From the IMG/VR virus record IMGVR_UViG_3300042375_000420, positions 1 through 64,000 of that record: DNA of 64,000 nucleotides; one strand, given 5' to 3'. The position numbers and the translations under genes were made by a program. Numbering within the stretch: position 1 is the first letter of the stretch; the number at the start of each line of letters is the position of its first letter. The notes beneath the pieces were generated by a model, which had not been told where the DNA came from, searched no databases, and saw only the letters and a program-made list of their open reading frames with translations. Of this stretch, positions 1 to 7,505 are shown in pieces. The stretch comes from a virus.

Positions 1-84
1 ACTTTTACTTTGGAAGAAGTAAAAGAAATAGTTGAATTTGTAACATTAAAAATTGAGAAAGATGAACATAAATCCTCAAATTAA
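1..84 (+). CDS. C-terminal end of an unidentified upstream gene (5' partial)
   Basis: Frame 1 is open from the left edge to a TAA at 82-84, giving 27 residues of a mostly helical, charged tail (it ends in KDEHKSSN). The next gene starts inside it at 62, a 23-nt overlap like others in this block, which supports it being a real gene end. Too little is visible to assign a function. Confidence 0.55.
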   Translation, partial: TFTLEEVKEIVEFVTLKIEKDEHKSSN

Positions 85-604
85 AGCAGTACTTGCACAA
101 TATGCAATTCCTGTTGAAGATGGGATAGCCTATCTTCTTTCCATATTCTTTAATTGCAGACCTTCATACACTCCCCCTCTTCTAGTTCAAAGAATGAATG
201 TTACTAACATTCTTGGTATTGATTCTAACAGAGAAGTTATTTGGCATATTCCTTTATTTGAGGGAGAAAGCCAAACCAAATGGGATTGGGTTAAGGAATG
301 GAATACAGAATTTGGCAATGTAAATAAGAAAAGAAAAGCTCCAGACAAGGACTGTATCACTAGGATGAAAGCATTTTTTGCTGACAACCCTGATGTGAGA
401 AAAGAAGATGTTATTGGAGCAACTAAGATGTATTTCAGAACTTTGAGTAGTGCTGAATACATTACCTCATCTCATTACTTTATAAGTAAAGGTGTAGGTA
501 GAGACAGAACTTCAGCACTTGAAGGTTGGGTAGAAAAGTATAGAGAAGCTCTTGCTGATACAGCCACCAATGATAGTGTTGACATAACTTCAAGAATGCA
601 ATAA
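62..604 (+). CDS. Conserved hypothetical protein upstream of the replicative helicase
   Basis: 180 residues. The frame can be extended to a TTG at 53, but ATG 62 is the better start and lies inside the end of the preceding gene. The protein is soluble and mixed alpha/beta with no motif I recognise. The C-terminal half (residues ~100-170) looks helical and has repeated Tyr/Phe and basic residues. Its stop overlaps the ATG of the helicase gene by one base (TAATG), so the two are probably translationally coupled. A helicase-associated or helicase-loading role is possible from position alone; nothing in the sequence proves it. Confidence 0.7.
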   Translation: MNINPQIKAVLAQYAIPVEDGIAYLLSIFFNCRPSYTPPLLVQRMNVTNILGIDSNREVIWHIPLFEGESQTKWDWVKEWNTEFGNVNKKRKAPDKDCITRMKAFFADNPDVRKEDVIGATKMYFRTLSSAEYITSSHYFISKGVGRDRTSALEGWVEKYREALADTATNDSVDITSRMQ

Positions 605-1866
605 TGAATTTTAGAGCAGCATTTGAAGCAGGTCAGAAAGGTAGTAATAAAGGCCTTCCTATGGGGGAAGGTTTGAAGACTATCTCACAGGCAATTAATG
701 GAATTCAAAGAGGAAGAATCTACACTGTTGGAGCTGCCCCAAAGGGAGGGAAGTCAACTTTTGTAGATGTAGGCTTTTGTATAGAGCCTGCTGTCTATGT
801 ATTGAACCATAATGCCAAAATTAATGCTTCTATTGAAGCAATTGCCACTAGACTAGCAACTACAACTGATCCTGATACTAGGACTACTCTTAATTCCCAA
901 TATGAGAACTACAAGAGTCAGTTATTAGATGTTGAGTTTATCTACAACTCCTTTGAGATTGACAGAATAAGTAAAGAGTTTGATTTTGTTGCTCATTTTC
1001 TGAACTCAGATTATGGTATCTATTTGATAACTTTACCTTCTGGTAAGTTGTATAAAGGAAAAAATGTTGTATCTTTATCTTCTGCTTTCCTTAAGGGAGA
1101 GTTAGAATATGATACTGCAAATCCTGATGCTCCCAAAGAAATAATTAAAGTTTCTGATGATCTAATCTCTAAGATTAAGACTGTCTATAAAGCTAGAATT
1201 GTTCCTTTACTTGGAGAGTATAATGACAAGGGAGAGAAAGTTTCTAAAGGGTTAATTAAGTTCTTGGAAATCAAGGACAACCCAACTGGAGTCAGAAATT
1301 ATCTTTTAAATTATGCCAAAGAAAATGGTGAGTTTTTGTATAGAACTACTGTCAAGGATGGGGTAACCTTTCAGAGAATGATTGGTTATAGACCTAATAA
1401 TCCTGCTAAGTATGTTATTATCATAACAGACCACTTAAGAAAGCTATTACCTGAAAGAGGGTTTAAGATGAAAGAAACTGTAGATAAATTCTCAGAGTAT
1501 GCTGTAGAGTTTAGAAACACTTGTAATTTCACATTTGTTCACATTATCCACCTTAATAGAGCAGTTAGTGACATTGGAAGAAGGCAATATGATGATGATA
1601 GACTGTTTCCACAGTCTGATGATATCAAAGAGACAGGTAATTTAAGTGAGGATAGTAACTATATCTTCACTATGTTTAACCCAAATGATGATAAGTTTAA
1701 TCTTAGCAAACACTTTGGCACTCCAATTAGGAGACCTGATAAATCTCTTTTGTATCCATTTATGAGAACTGTGCATTTAGTTGAATCTAGACATTGTGTT
1801 TGTCCTCAACACTTTAGAGTCAACATGTATGGGGACATAAAGAAATTTGAACCTTTAACTATTTAA
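604..1866 (+). CDS. DnaB-like replicative DNA helicase (RecA-fold, SF4)
   Basis: 420 residues. Unwinds DNA ahead of the phage replisome. Walker A is GAAPKGGKST at residues 43-52. A Walker B-like hydrophobic strand ending in TD (about residue 276) is followed by a block typical of the DnaB core: an arrangement of RNTCNFTFVHIIHLNR with the H/Q sensor and LNR, then SDDIKETGNLSEDSNYIF, equivalent to DnaB's 'sDLreSG.ieqdAD'. There is no DnaB N-terminal primase-interaction domain. Walker A and B are ~225 residues apart, roughly twice the usual DnaB spacing, so about 120 residues are inserted. It is followed after 9 nt by a second P-loop ATPase, and primase lies further downstream. The helicase assignment is firm; oligomeric state and loader are unknown. 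Confidence 0.88.
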   Translation: MNFRAAFEAGQKGSNKGLPMGEGLKTISQAINGIQRGRIYTVGAAPKGGKSTFVDVGFCIEPAVYVLNHNAKINASIEAIATRLATTTDPDTRTTLNSQYENYKSQLLDVEFIYNSFEIDRISKEFDFVAHFLNSDYGIYLITLPSGKLYKGKNVVSLSSAFLKGELEYDTANPDAPKEIIKVSDDLISKIKTVYKARIVPLLGEYNDKGEKVSKGLIKFLEIKDNPTGVRNYLLNYAKENGEFLYRTTVKDGVTFQRMIGYRPNNPAKYVIIITDHLRKLLPERGFKMKETVDKFSEYAVEFRNTCNFTFVHIIHLNRAVSDIGRRQYDDDRLFPQSDDIKETGNLSEDSNYIFTMFNPNDDKFNLSKHFGTPIRRPDKSLLYPFMRTVHLVESRHCVCPQHFRVNMYGDIKKFEPLTI

Positions 1867-1875
1867 AGAAAAAGT

Positions 1876-2586
1876 ATGCCTAAAATTTTAGTGCTAGCCC
1901 CTAGTGGGTTTGGAAAGTCCACAAGTATTGGACAAATACCTGAATTAGGTATTGTAGGACTAGTTCCTGAAGAAACTTATTTAATATCAGTTACTTCAAA
2001 ACCTCTTCCTTTTAGAGGAAGTGGTGCAGCATACCCAATAACTACAATGCCTGACTTAAAAACAGGAAGAAGAGTTATTACTGATAATGCAAAAGATATA
2101 GAAGCTATATTCTTAAACTTAGTGAATAGTCCATACAAAAACATTGTGTGGGATGATTCAAACTATGTAATGCAGAATTGGTTTATGGCTAATGCTTTGG
2201 CAAAGGGTTGGGATGCACCTAAGCAAATTGGTTACTTTATGGGTAAAATCTTTGATGCCATAGAGAAACTAGATGCTGCAGGTAAAAATGTTATCATTTT
2301 AGCTCATGGGGACAATGTTCCTGGTGCTGATGGTAGAATCTATATGAAGTACAAAGCTACGGGTAAGATGGTAGATGAGTATTTAACTGTAGAGGGTAAA
2401 GTAGATGTTACTCTTATTGGTATTAGTAGGTATGATGCTACAGCTAAGAAAGCTGTAAAAGAATACTTGACCAATGAGAATGAGCAGTATTCTTCAGCTA
2501 AATCTCCTATTGGTATGTTTGATCAACAATTTATTCCTAATGATTTAGGGTATGTTGTTGCAAAGATTGCTGAATATTATGGTTAG
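1876..2586 (+). CDS. Sak4-like RecA-fold ATPase, probable recombination mediator
   Basis: 236 residues. Walker A is APSGFGKST at residues 8-16; Walker B is the hydrophobic strand KNIVWDD with the acidic pair at 93-94. The short, single-domain RecA-like layout with the P-loop at the extreme N-terminus is that of phage Sak4-type ATPases, which work with a single-strand-binding or annealing protein in recombination and replication. It sits between helicase and a probable ssDNA-binding protein, in line with this. It could alternatively be a generic phage AAA ATPase. The last codons overlap the start of the next small ORF by 8 nt. Confidence 0.72.
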   Translation: MPKILVLAPSGFGKSTSIGQIPELGIVGLVPEETYLISVTSKPLPFRGSGAAYPITTMPDLKTGRRVITDNAKDIEAIFLNLVNSPYKNIVWDDSNYVMQNWFMANALAKGWDAPKQIGYFMGKIFDAIEKLDAAGKNVIILAHGDNVPGADGRIYMKYKATGKMVDEYLTVEGKVDVTLIGISRYDATAKKAVKEYLTNENEQYSSAKSPIGMFDQQFIPNDLGYVVAKIAEYYG

Positions 2587-2746
2587 TTGGTTAGCCCTTT
2601 TCCTTGGAGTCATATCTGGCTCTATAATTACTATTGTTGCTTTGGCTTTAGTAAGAGGAAATTGGAGTAAAAAAGACATTGTTGATATAGACCCTGAAAT
2701 ACAGGAAGCTGAAAGACAGTGGAAAGAACAAAGCAAAGGTTATTAA
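2579..2746 (+). CDS. Small single-pass membrane protein
   Basis: 55 residues from ATG 2579, which overlaps the preceding stop; a longer reading from 2552 would run deep into the upstream gene and is less likely. Residues 1-24 are a strongly hydrophobic segment (LALFLGVISGSIITIVALAL) followed by a charged cytoplasmic-type tail ending in EQSKGY. No family recognised. Its place between replication genes suggests coupled translation rather than a shared job. Confidence 0.65.
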   Translation: MVSWLALFLGVISGSIITIVALALVRGNWSKKDIVDIDPEIQEAERQWKEQSKGY

Positions 2747-2771
2747 TTTTTAATTTTTAAATTCATACATT

Positions 2772-3161
2772 ATGTCACAAGAAGGTGCACAAGTAGAGAA
2801 TGTTGCAGTTGCAACACAAGAAGTTTTGAGAATCACTATTAGTGATGTTTTAGGGTTATTAGCTGAAGGTAAAAGCAGAAAAGAAATTGCTGAACACTAT
2901 GGTAGAACTCAGTCTGACATGATCAAAATGGTTTGGGGTCACCCTAAATTGAAGAACAGAAAGGCTAAGAAACAGTACACAGGTATTGAACTTGAGGATG
3001 ATACAGAAGACATCAATGATGTTGCTGAAGTAACTCCTGAAGTTGTTGCTGAGACTGAAGAAGTAGCTCAAGGTCAACCTGAAGCTGTACAAGCTTTTGC
3101 AGAAACAGTTACTGAGTCTGAAGCTGTAACTACAACTCCAGACACATCAGACTGGAACTAA
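2772..3161 (+). CDS. Small helix-turn-helix-like protein with acidic tail
   Basis: 129 residues. Residues ~20-60 contain ISDVLGLLAEGKSRKEIAEH, a pattern typical of resolvase/sigma-type helix-turn-helix segments ('...G.s..eIA..yg.s...v'). After residue ~75 the chain is Glu/Thr/Val-rich, acidic and probably disordered, ending in SDWN. It may be a DNA-binding accessory of the replication block or a transcription factor. It precedes the probable ssDNA-binding protein by 31 nt. The HTH call is by pattern only. Confidence 0.6.
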   Translation: MSQEGAQVENVAVATQEVLRITISDVLGLLAEGKSRKEIAEHYGRTQSDMIKMVWGHPKLKNRKAKKQYTGIELEDDTEDINDVAEVTPEVVAETEEVAQGQPEAVQAFAETVTESEAVTTTPDTSDWN

Positions 3162-3192
3162 AAGATTGTTTAATTATTAAAAAAGACTAGAT

Positions 3193-3966
3193 ATGTCACA
3201 AGTTCAAGGATACGGATTCGTATCAGATTCAGATGAATCATTAAAAACTAAAGGTGGAGCCAAATTTGGTGGTAACTTTGGAGTAGCAACTTTAGCAAAA
3301 TTTGCTTACAGTCCTAATGTAGCTAAAGATGGTCAAGAGCCAAGAGAAGCTATTGAGATTGAAGTGAAAGTTGGAGAGAGAAGCTACAAAGAATGGGTTA
3401 ATCCTGTAAGCAGAGTTGTTGATAAAAACAATGCTGAAATTACAGATAAAGCTTCTGCTGAATATATTGCTGGCTTCAATGCTTTGATGGTTCAACAAAA
3501 TGCTACTGTTACTCATTACTTGAAATCAGTAGGTGTAACAGAAGAAAGCTTAAGAGCTGCATTTGCAACTCCTGTATTAAGCTTTGCTGATTATGCAGCT
3601 AGAGTTTGTTCTTTGTTACCTATTGGGTACAACAGCAAACCTCTTGATTTGTTCTTAGAGTTCCAATGGAATTTTGGTAAAAAGCAAGATGGTGGTCTTA
3701 ATGATAAGACTTATCCAACTTTGCCTAAGAACATGAAAGGTGGTTACTTCATCACTCCTGCTCATCCTGGTGTTTGGGTAGAAGAAAGAGGAGAAGATCA
3801 ATCTCTTTGTTACAAAAACTCTAATGGACAAAAGCATCCTTTTGAAAGAGATGCTAACTTCATGACAGGTAACAAAGGTACTCAACAAGTTCTAGGTCAA
3901 ACTGCTGGTGCTGCTGGTGCTATGGCTGCTCCTGCTGTTGCAGGAAACCCTGGGGGAACCTGGTAA
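3193..3966 (+). CDS. Probable single-stranded-DNA-binding protein
   Basis: 257 residues. I infer this from context (between Sak4-like ATPase and primase) and from layout: a single globular beta-rich domain (residues ~30-215) containing the runs DLFLEFQW and LPKNMKGGYFITPA, then a Gly/Ala/Pro-rich flexible tail ending in NPGGTW. The tail is not the acidic tail of classical SSB. The gene has somewhat more expression-optimised codons (many AAA/GCT/GGT) than its neighbours, compatible with an abundant DNA-coating protein. The function is not proven by any motif. Confidence 0.5.
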   Translation: MSQVQGYGFVSDSDESLKTKGGAKFGGNFGVATLAKFAYSPNVAKDGQEPREAIEIEVKVGERSYKEWVNPVSRVVDKNNAEITDKASAEYIAGFNALMVQQNATVTHYLKSVGVTEESLRAAFATPVLSFADYAARVCSLLPIGYNSKPLDLFLEFQWNFGKKQDGGLNDKTYPTLPKNMKGGYFITPAHPGVWVEERGEDQSLCYKNSNGQKHPFERDANFMTGNKGTQQVLGQTAGAAGAMAAPAVAGNPGGTW

Positions 3967-3991
3967 TTAATTAAAATTTAACCTCTTTTAT

Positions 3992-5020
3992 ATGAGCAAC
4001 TATCAATATAATTCAGATAACTTAAATAGAAGAGGTTTTATTAGTAAGGAGAGCATTCTAGATTTAGTCACACAGGAGGAGGTATTTCAATTAGTGTTCA
4101 ACTTTATACCCCAAGAGTTTGATTATGTAGTGTCTCCACTGAGATATGATAGGACTCCAGGTTGTTGGTTTAGTTACCATACAAATGGAGTTCTTTATTT
4201 TATTGATTTTGCCCACACTAGAACCCATAGTGATTGCTTTAATATAGTGCAAGATTTTTTCAAATTCCCTAATTTTTACTTGACTTTAGAATATATCCAC
4301 AAAACTTTGATTCAAGGTAAAGTGGGACTGAAGCCTATTGATAATAGGGAAGAGACTAAAAAGTTAGTCAAAGAGAAAGTCAAACTCTTAATAGAAGCAA
4401 GGAACTTTGGGCCTGCAGATGTGAAGTTTTGGTCTCAATATGAGATTAGAAAAAAGCATTTGGTTGAAGATAGGGTTTTTGCTGTTCAAAAGTTATTTGC
4501 TTTGAACACTAAATCAGGGAGTCATATTATTGATTGCAAGGATATTGCATACAGTTACAATGATTTTCCTGAATCTAGGAAGAAAGTTTATTTTCCTATG
4601 AGAGAAGGCAAGAGAAGATTCTTAACAAACTGCACAAAGAATGATGTAGGTGGCATTAATTCCCTAGTGTCTTATGGTAAAGAGTTGATTATTGCTAAAT
4701 CTTATAAAGATTATAGAGTGCTGAAGAATAATGGTAAAAATGTGGTTTGGTTTCAGAATGAGGGGATGATACCCAATGACTTAATCTTAAATCTGTTGGT
4801 TAGAAATTTTGTTACTGTCATTGTATGGTTTGATAATGATCAACCTGGTATAGTAGCCTCTGAAAAAATCAAAACCCACATTAATAGCCTCATTCCAGGC
4901 AAAGCAAAGAATCTTTGGCTTCCAGAGAGAAGCTTAGAACAGGGTATTAAAGACCCATCTGATTGTATAGCTAAGGACAAATCCTTATTTCATCAATTCT
5001 TAAAAGACTTTACAGAATGA
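3992..5020 (+). CDS. DnaG-family DNA primase with TOPRIM domain
   Basis: 342 residues. Makes primers for lagging-strand synthesis with the helicase. The N-terminal half corresponds to the DnaG-type catalytic core without an obvious zinc-binding domain. TOPRIM is residues ~229-300: KELIIAKSYKDYRVL (K236-S-Y-K-D240) replaces the usual 'EGxxD', and the acidic pair is in VIVWFDNDQPG (D281, D283). The Glu-to-Lys variant is known in phage and plasmid TOPRIM primases ('TKSxKD'). The TGA overlaps the next ATG (ATGA), coupling it to the UDG-like gene. Confidence 0.85.
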   Translation: MSNYQYNSDNLNRRGFISKESILDLVTQEEVFQLVFNFIPQEFDYVVSPLRYDRTPGCWFSYHTNGVLYFIDFAHTRTHSDCFNIVQDFFKFPNFYLTLEYIHKTLIQGKVGLKPIDNREETKKLVKEKVKLLIEARNFGPADVKFWSQYEIRKKHLVEDRVFAVQKLFALNTKSGSHIIDCKDIAYSYNDFPESRKKVYFPMREGKRRFLTNCTKNDVGGINSLVSYGKELIIAKSYKDYRVLKNNGKNVVWFQNEGMIPNDLILNLLVRNFVTVIVWFDNDQPGIVASEKIKTHINSLIPGKAKNLWLPERSLEQGIKDPSDCIAKDKSLFHQFLKDFTE

Positions 5021-5550
5021 ATTTCAATTCTATTCATTACTCTTGGGGACCACTCCTGAGTGAATTTAATACAGATGCTTTCCTTTACTTCAAGAATGAA
5101 GTGTTACCCAAAGAAAAATATTACCCTGAAGCTCAAGAAGTCTTCAGGGTTTTTTCTATGCCTATGTCAGAAATTAAGGTTGTAGTAATAGCTAGAGAAG
5201 AAGCTTCTCCTATACTACAAGAAGGCCTTTTCTTCTTAAGAATGTCCCTAACTTATGGGGCAGACACAGACCATAGTGAATATTGGGAGCCATTCATTAA
5301 AAAGGTTATCTATTTTATTGCTAGGAGTAATCCTTGCATTTGGCTTTTGCCAACAACCAAATCACAGGGGTATACAGCTAATCTACCTGCTAAGACCATA
5401 TTTAATGTGATGAGATATGATGATGAAACAATTCATCAAATTCCAATTAATGTAGATTACAATTATGTGTTCAAAGGGACTTTTATTAACCTTAAACATA
5501 TAAACATCCTCTTAAAGAAGAGAGGAAAAACTGAATTAATTAATTTTTAA
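5017..5550 (+). CDS. Family-1 uracil-DNA-glycosylase homologue with a lost active site
   Basis: 177 residues. The overall pattern is that of UDG: an N-terminal SW-x-L motif, KYYPEAQEVFRVF (compare 'yyPp...iF.af'), the strand VKVVVIA, EGLFFL (compare 'hGLaFsv'), the WLLPTT strand, and a C-terminus GTFINLKHINILLKKRGK matching 'gcrhFskaNelL.k.G...I.W'. However the catalytic water-activating motif GQDPYH is replaced by AREEAS (residues 59-64) and no HPSP motif is visible. Family-1 glycosylases cannot act without that Asp. It is more likely a DNA-binding or processivity partner, as the UDG-fold D4 protein is in poxviruses, or an inhibitor/decoy. Coupled to primase by ATGA. Confidence 0.72.
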   Translation: MNFNSIHYSWGPLLSEFNTDAFLYFKNEVLPKEKYYPEAQEVFRVFSMPMSEIKVVVIAREEASPILQEGLFFLRMSLTYGADTDHSEYWEPFIKKVIYFIARSNPCIWLLPTTKSQGYTANLPAKTIFNVMRYDDETIHQIPINVDYNYVFKGTFINLKHINILLKKRGKTELINF

Positions 5551-5561
5551 AAGTTAACATC

Positions 5562-6248
5562 ATGAGTGAAGTACAAGCTCCAGTTATTACTGAAAGAGAA
5601 ATAACTATTTATGCTACCAGAGGTGGCCAAATGAAGAAAATCATGACTTCTGCAACTACTTGGGGAGAATTACAACCCCTTGTAAGAAGTGAAGGATTTG
5701 ATTTGTCTTCTTTATTAGCAGCTGAAAACATTAACAAGTCTGACTTGGTAAATGATTTAGCTGTATTACCAGCAACTGCTTTCAGATTGTTTTTGAGACC
5801 AAAGCAAACTAAGTCAGGTGCTTTGGACAGAAAAGAATGTTTTGCAGCTATCAAAGCTCACTTAGCTACTAATCCTGGAGATAAGTCTAAGTTTACCATT
5901 GATGGTAAAAATGTAACTCAGTTATCAACTTCTGTAGTACAGGATTTGGTAGCTAAGTACATTAATGCTTCTGCTCCAGCTACAAGAGTTGTGAATGAAG
6001 TTGTAGCTGAAAAAGTTTCTGAAAAGAAAGTTGTAGCTACTCTTGAGCCTATTGACAATTCTGATTTATCAGATGTTGAGAAAGTGCAAGAAGCTATTGA
6101 GTTAATTTCTTCTTTAGAAGGGTATGACTCTTATTACAAAGCTAACAAGCATTTGAATAACCTTCTTGCTGAAGTATCTCCTCAAACTGAAAAGATTGAG
6201 TCTGAAGAAGATGCTGTCAGAAGAGAAGCCAGAGAAATGGGTTACTAG
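5562..6248 (+). CDS. Ubiquitin-like beta-grasp protein precursor (PRTRC-C-like)
   Basis: 228 residues. Residues ~11-80 read as a beta-grasp fold: strand REITIYATR, turn GG, strand KKIMTSAT, helix TWGELQPLVRSEG, then strands ending in FRLFLRP. This is followed by KQTKSG (residues 81-86), where a ubiquitin-like protein would have its exposed C-terminal Gly. The chain continues with a second small module (residues ~90-135), a Lys/Glu/Val linker and a helical tail. The gene is followed by a strong terminator and then by genes for a JAB peptidase and ThiF/E1-like enzyme, the partners expected for a ubiquitin-like modifier in prokaryotic systems such as PRTRC. I infer that JAB cleavage after G86 could mature it. 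Fold assignment is by pattern. Confidence 0.62.
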   Translation: MSEVQAPVITEREITIYATRGGQMKKIMTSATTWGELQPLVRSEGFDLSSLLAAENINKSDLVNDLAVLPATAFRLFLRPKQTKSGALDRKECFAAIKAHLATNPGDKSKFTIDGKNVTQLSTSVVQDLVAKYINASAPATRVVNEVVAEKVSEKKVVATLEPIDNSDLSDVEKVQEAIELISSLEGYDSYYKANKHLNNLLAEVSPQTEKIESEEDAVRREAREMGY

Positions 6249-6257
6249 TATTAATTT

Positions 6258-6293
6258 AAGGGCTTATGTAATGTAAGCCCTTTAATTTTTTTT
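6258..6293 (+). terminator. Intrinsic terminator after the Ubl-like gene
   Basis: Perfect 9-bp stem AAGGGCTTA (6258-6266) / TAAGCCCTT (6274-6282) with a 7-nt loop, then a run of eight T at 6286-6293. It ends four bases before the next start codon. It probably lets only part of the transcription continue into the enzyme genes, so the Ubl protein would be made in excess. Confidence 0.8.
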
Positions 6294-6296
6294 ATT

Positions 6297-7505
6297 ATGT
6301 CAAGAAGTATAAAAGATAATTGTATCCCAGGAGAATATGTTAAAAACATTCTAAACAATGCAACTTTGTTAGGTACTCATAAAGATAAAATATTCTTAGA
6401 GAGGTTATTTGACAAACAGATTATTCAGATTAGAGGTGCAGGTGACCTTACTTCAATTGAAAAATCTTTATTTAAGTCTCAGTTCTTTAGAATATTAGAC
6501 TTGTTTGAAGAGAAGTACAAAGGTCAAGCTGATTTAGGTTTTCATTATGACCAACAAGCTGGGTATTTTATGCCTTACTTTAAAGTCCTTTATCCAAAGT
6601 TTACTATCACTAATAGTCAAGGAAGAAGCCATGAGATAAGAGATTTATTTGTATTTCATAGTTTTAAATGGACTAATGGTTCTATTCATCCCTACAAGTT
6701 AGAGGGTGGCAGATTCTCTAAAACTGATTTAGAAGTTTCTTCTAGTTATCAGCAGAGTCACTTAGGTAGTCACAGTGGTTGGAGAGATAATCCTTTCTAT
6801 TGTAGTTATTTCTGTGTTGGTTCTGAAACTGATGTTAGCCTAATGATGGCTGAGTTTGAAGTACAAATGGATTATGATAGATATGAATTGTTTTTGTTTT
6901 GTGTAGATAGTATGATTACTTGGGAATCCTTAGAGGGTGTCCCATTTATCAGAATGGAAGTGGTTAAGAATGCTAACTCTAATAGAGTTATGAGTAGTTC
7001 AGAAAGATTTGAGAATGCAGTAATTAATCACATTATGGTTGAAAAAATACCATTAGATGTTGATTTTTATGTGGCTGACAATCTTTATAAGATACACCCT
7101 AATTTAAGGGCATCTGATTTTATTAAGAAGATAGTGTTAAAGTATATGACCTTTGATATAGCTAAGACAATCTTAGTTAGTAAAGTGCCAAATACTTTTG
7201 ATCATTATTTACAAATGAAAGCAGAAGGAGCTGTTGCAAGAAGTCTTAATAAGGTTGCTGCAACAAAAGAGTACACTATTTTTAGAGGAAGAAAAATCTA
7301 TGCTAAAATAGTTAAAGAAGATAGAAGGAATGAAATCCCTATATCAGTAGAAGATTATATTGTTTATCCTAAATTTTTAGAAAATGTCATTAGAAAACTT
7401 GAGTCAAGAATCTATGAGAAAGCAGTTGTCAAGAGTGCAACTGAAATCTACAATTCCCGTAGTAATGCCCATAGAAGTGTTGCATCAGATACAGTATCTG
7501 TGTAA
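6297..7505 (+). CDS. Unknown protein of the Ubl cassette, possible E2-like (RWD-fold) protein
   Basis: 402 residues. Starts just after the terminator. Central part (residues ~85-205) alternates strands and loops: YFMPYFKVLYP, IRDLFVFHSFK, then SHLGSHS (154-160) and FYCSYFCVGS (167-176). A conserved-looking His pair followed ~14-18 residues later by Cys-Val-Gly resembles the 'H...CLG' signature of prokaryotic E2/RWD-like proteins. This, plus its place between a Ubl-like protein and JAB/E1 genes, suggests a conjugating-enzyme role with C173 as candidate thioester Cys. The C-terminal ~150 residues are helical and basic. The E2 idea is a hypothesis; the gene itself is secure. Its 3' end overlaps the JAB gene by up to 122 nt. 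Confidence 0.55.
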   Translation: MSRSIKDNCIPGEYVKNILNNATLLGTHKDKIFLERLFDKQIIQIRGAGDLTSIEKSLFKSQFFRILDLFEEKYKGQADLGFHYDQQAGYFMPYFKVLYPKFTITNSQGRSHEIRDLFVFHSFKWTNGSIHPYKLEGGRFSKTDLEVSSSYQQSHLGSHSGWRDNPFYCSYFCVGSETDVSLMMAEFEVQMDYDRYELFLFCVDSMITWESLEGVPFIRMEVVKNANSNRVMSSSERFENAVINHIMVEKIPLDVDFYVADNLYKIHPNLRASDFIKKIVLKYMTFDIAKTILVSKVPNTFDHYLQMKAEGAVARSLNKVAATKEYTIFRGRKIYAKIVKEDRRNEIPISVEDYIVYPKFLENVIRKLESRIYEKAVVKSATEIYNSRSNAHRSVASDTVSV

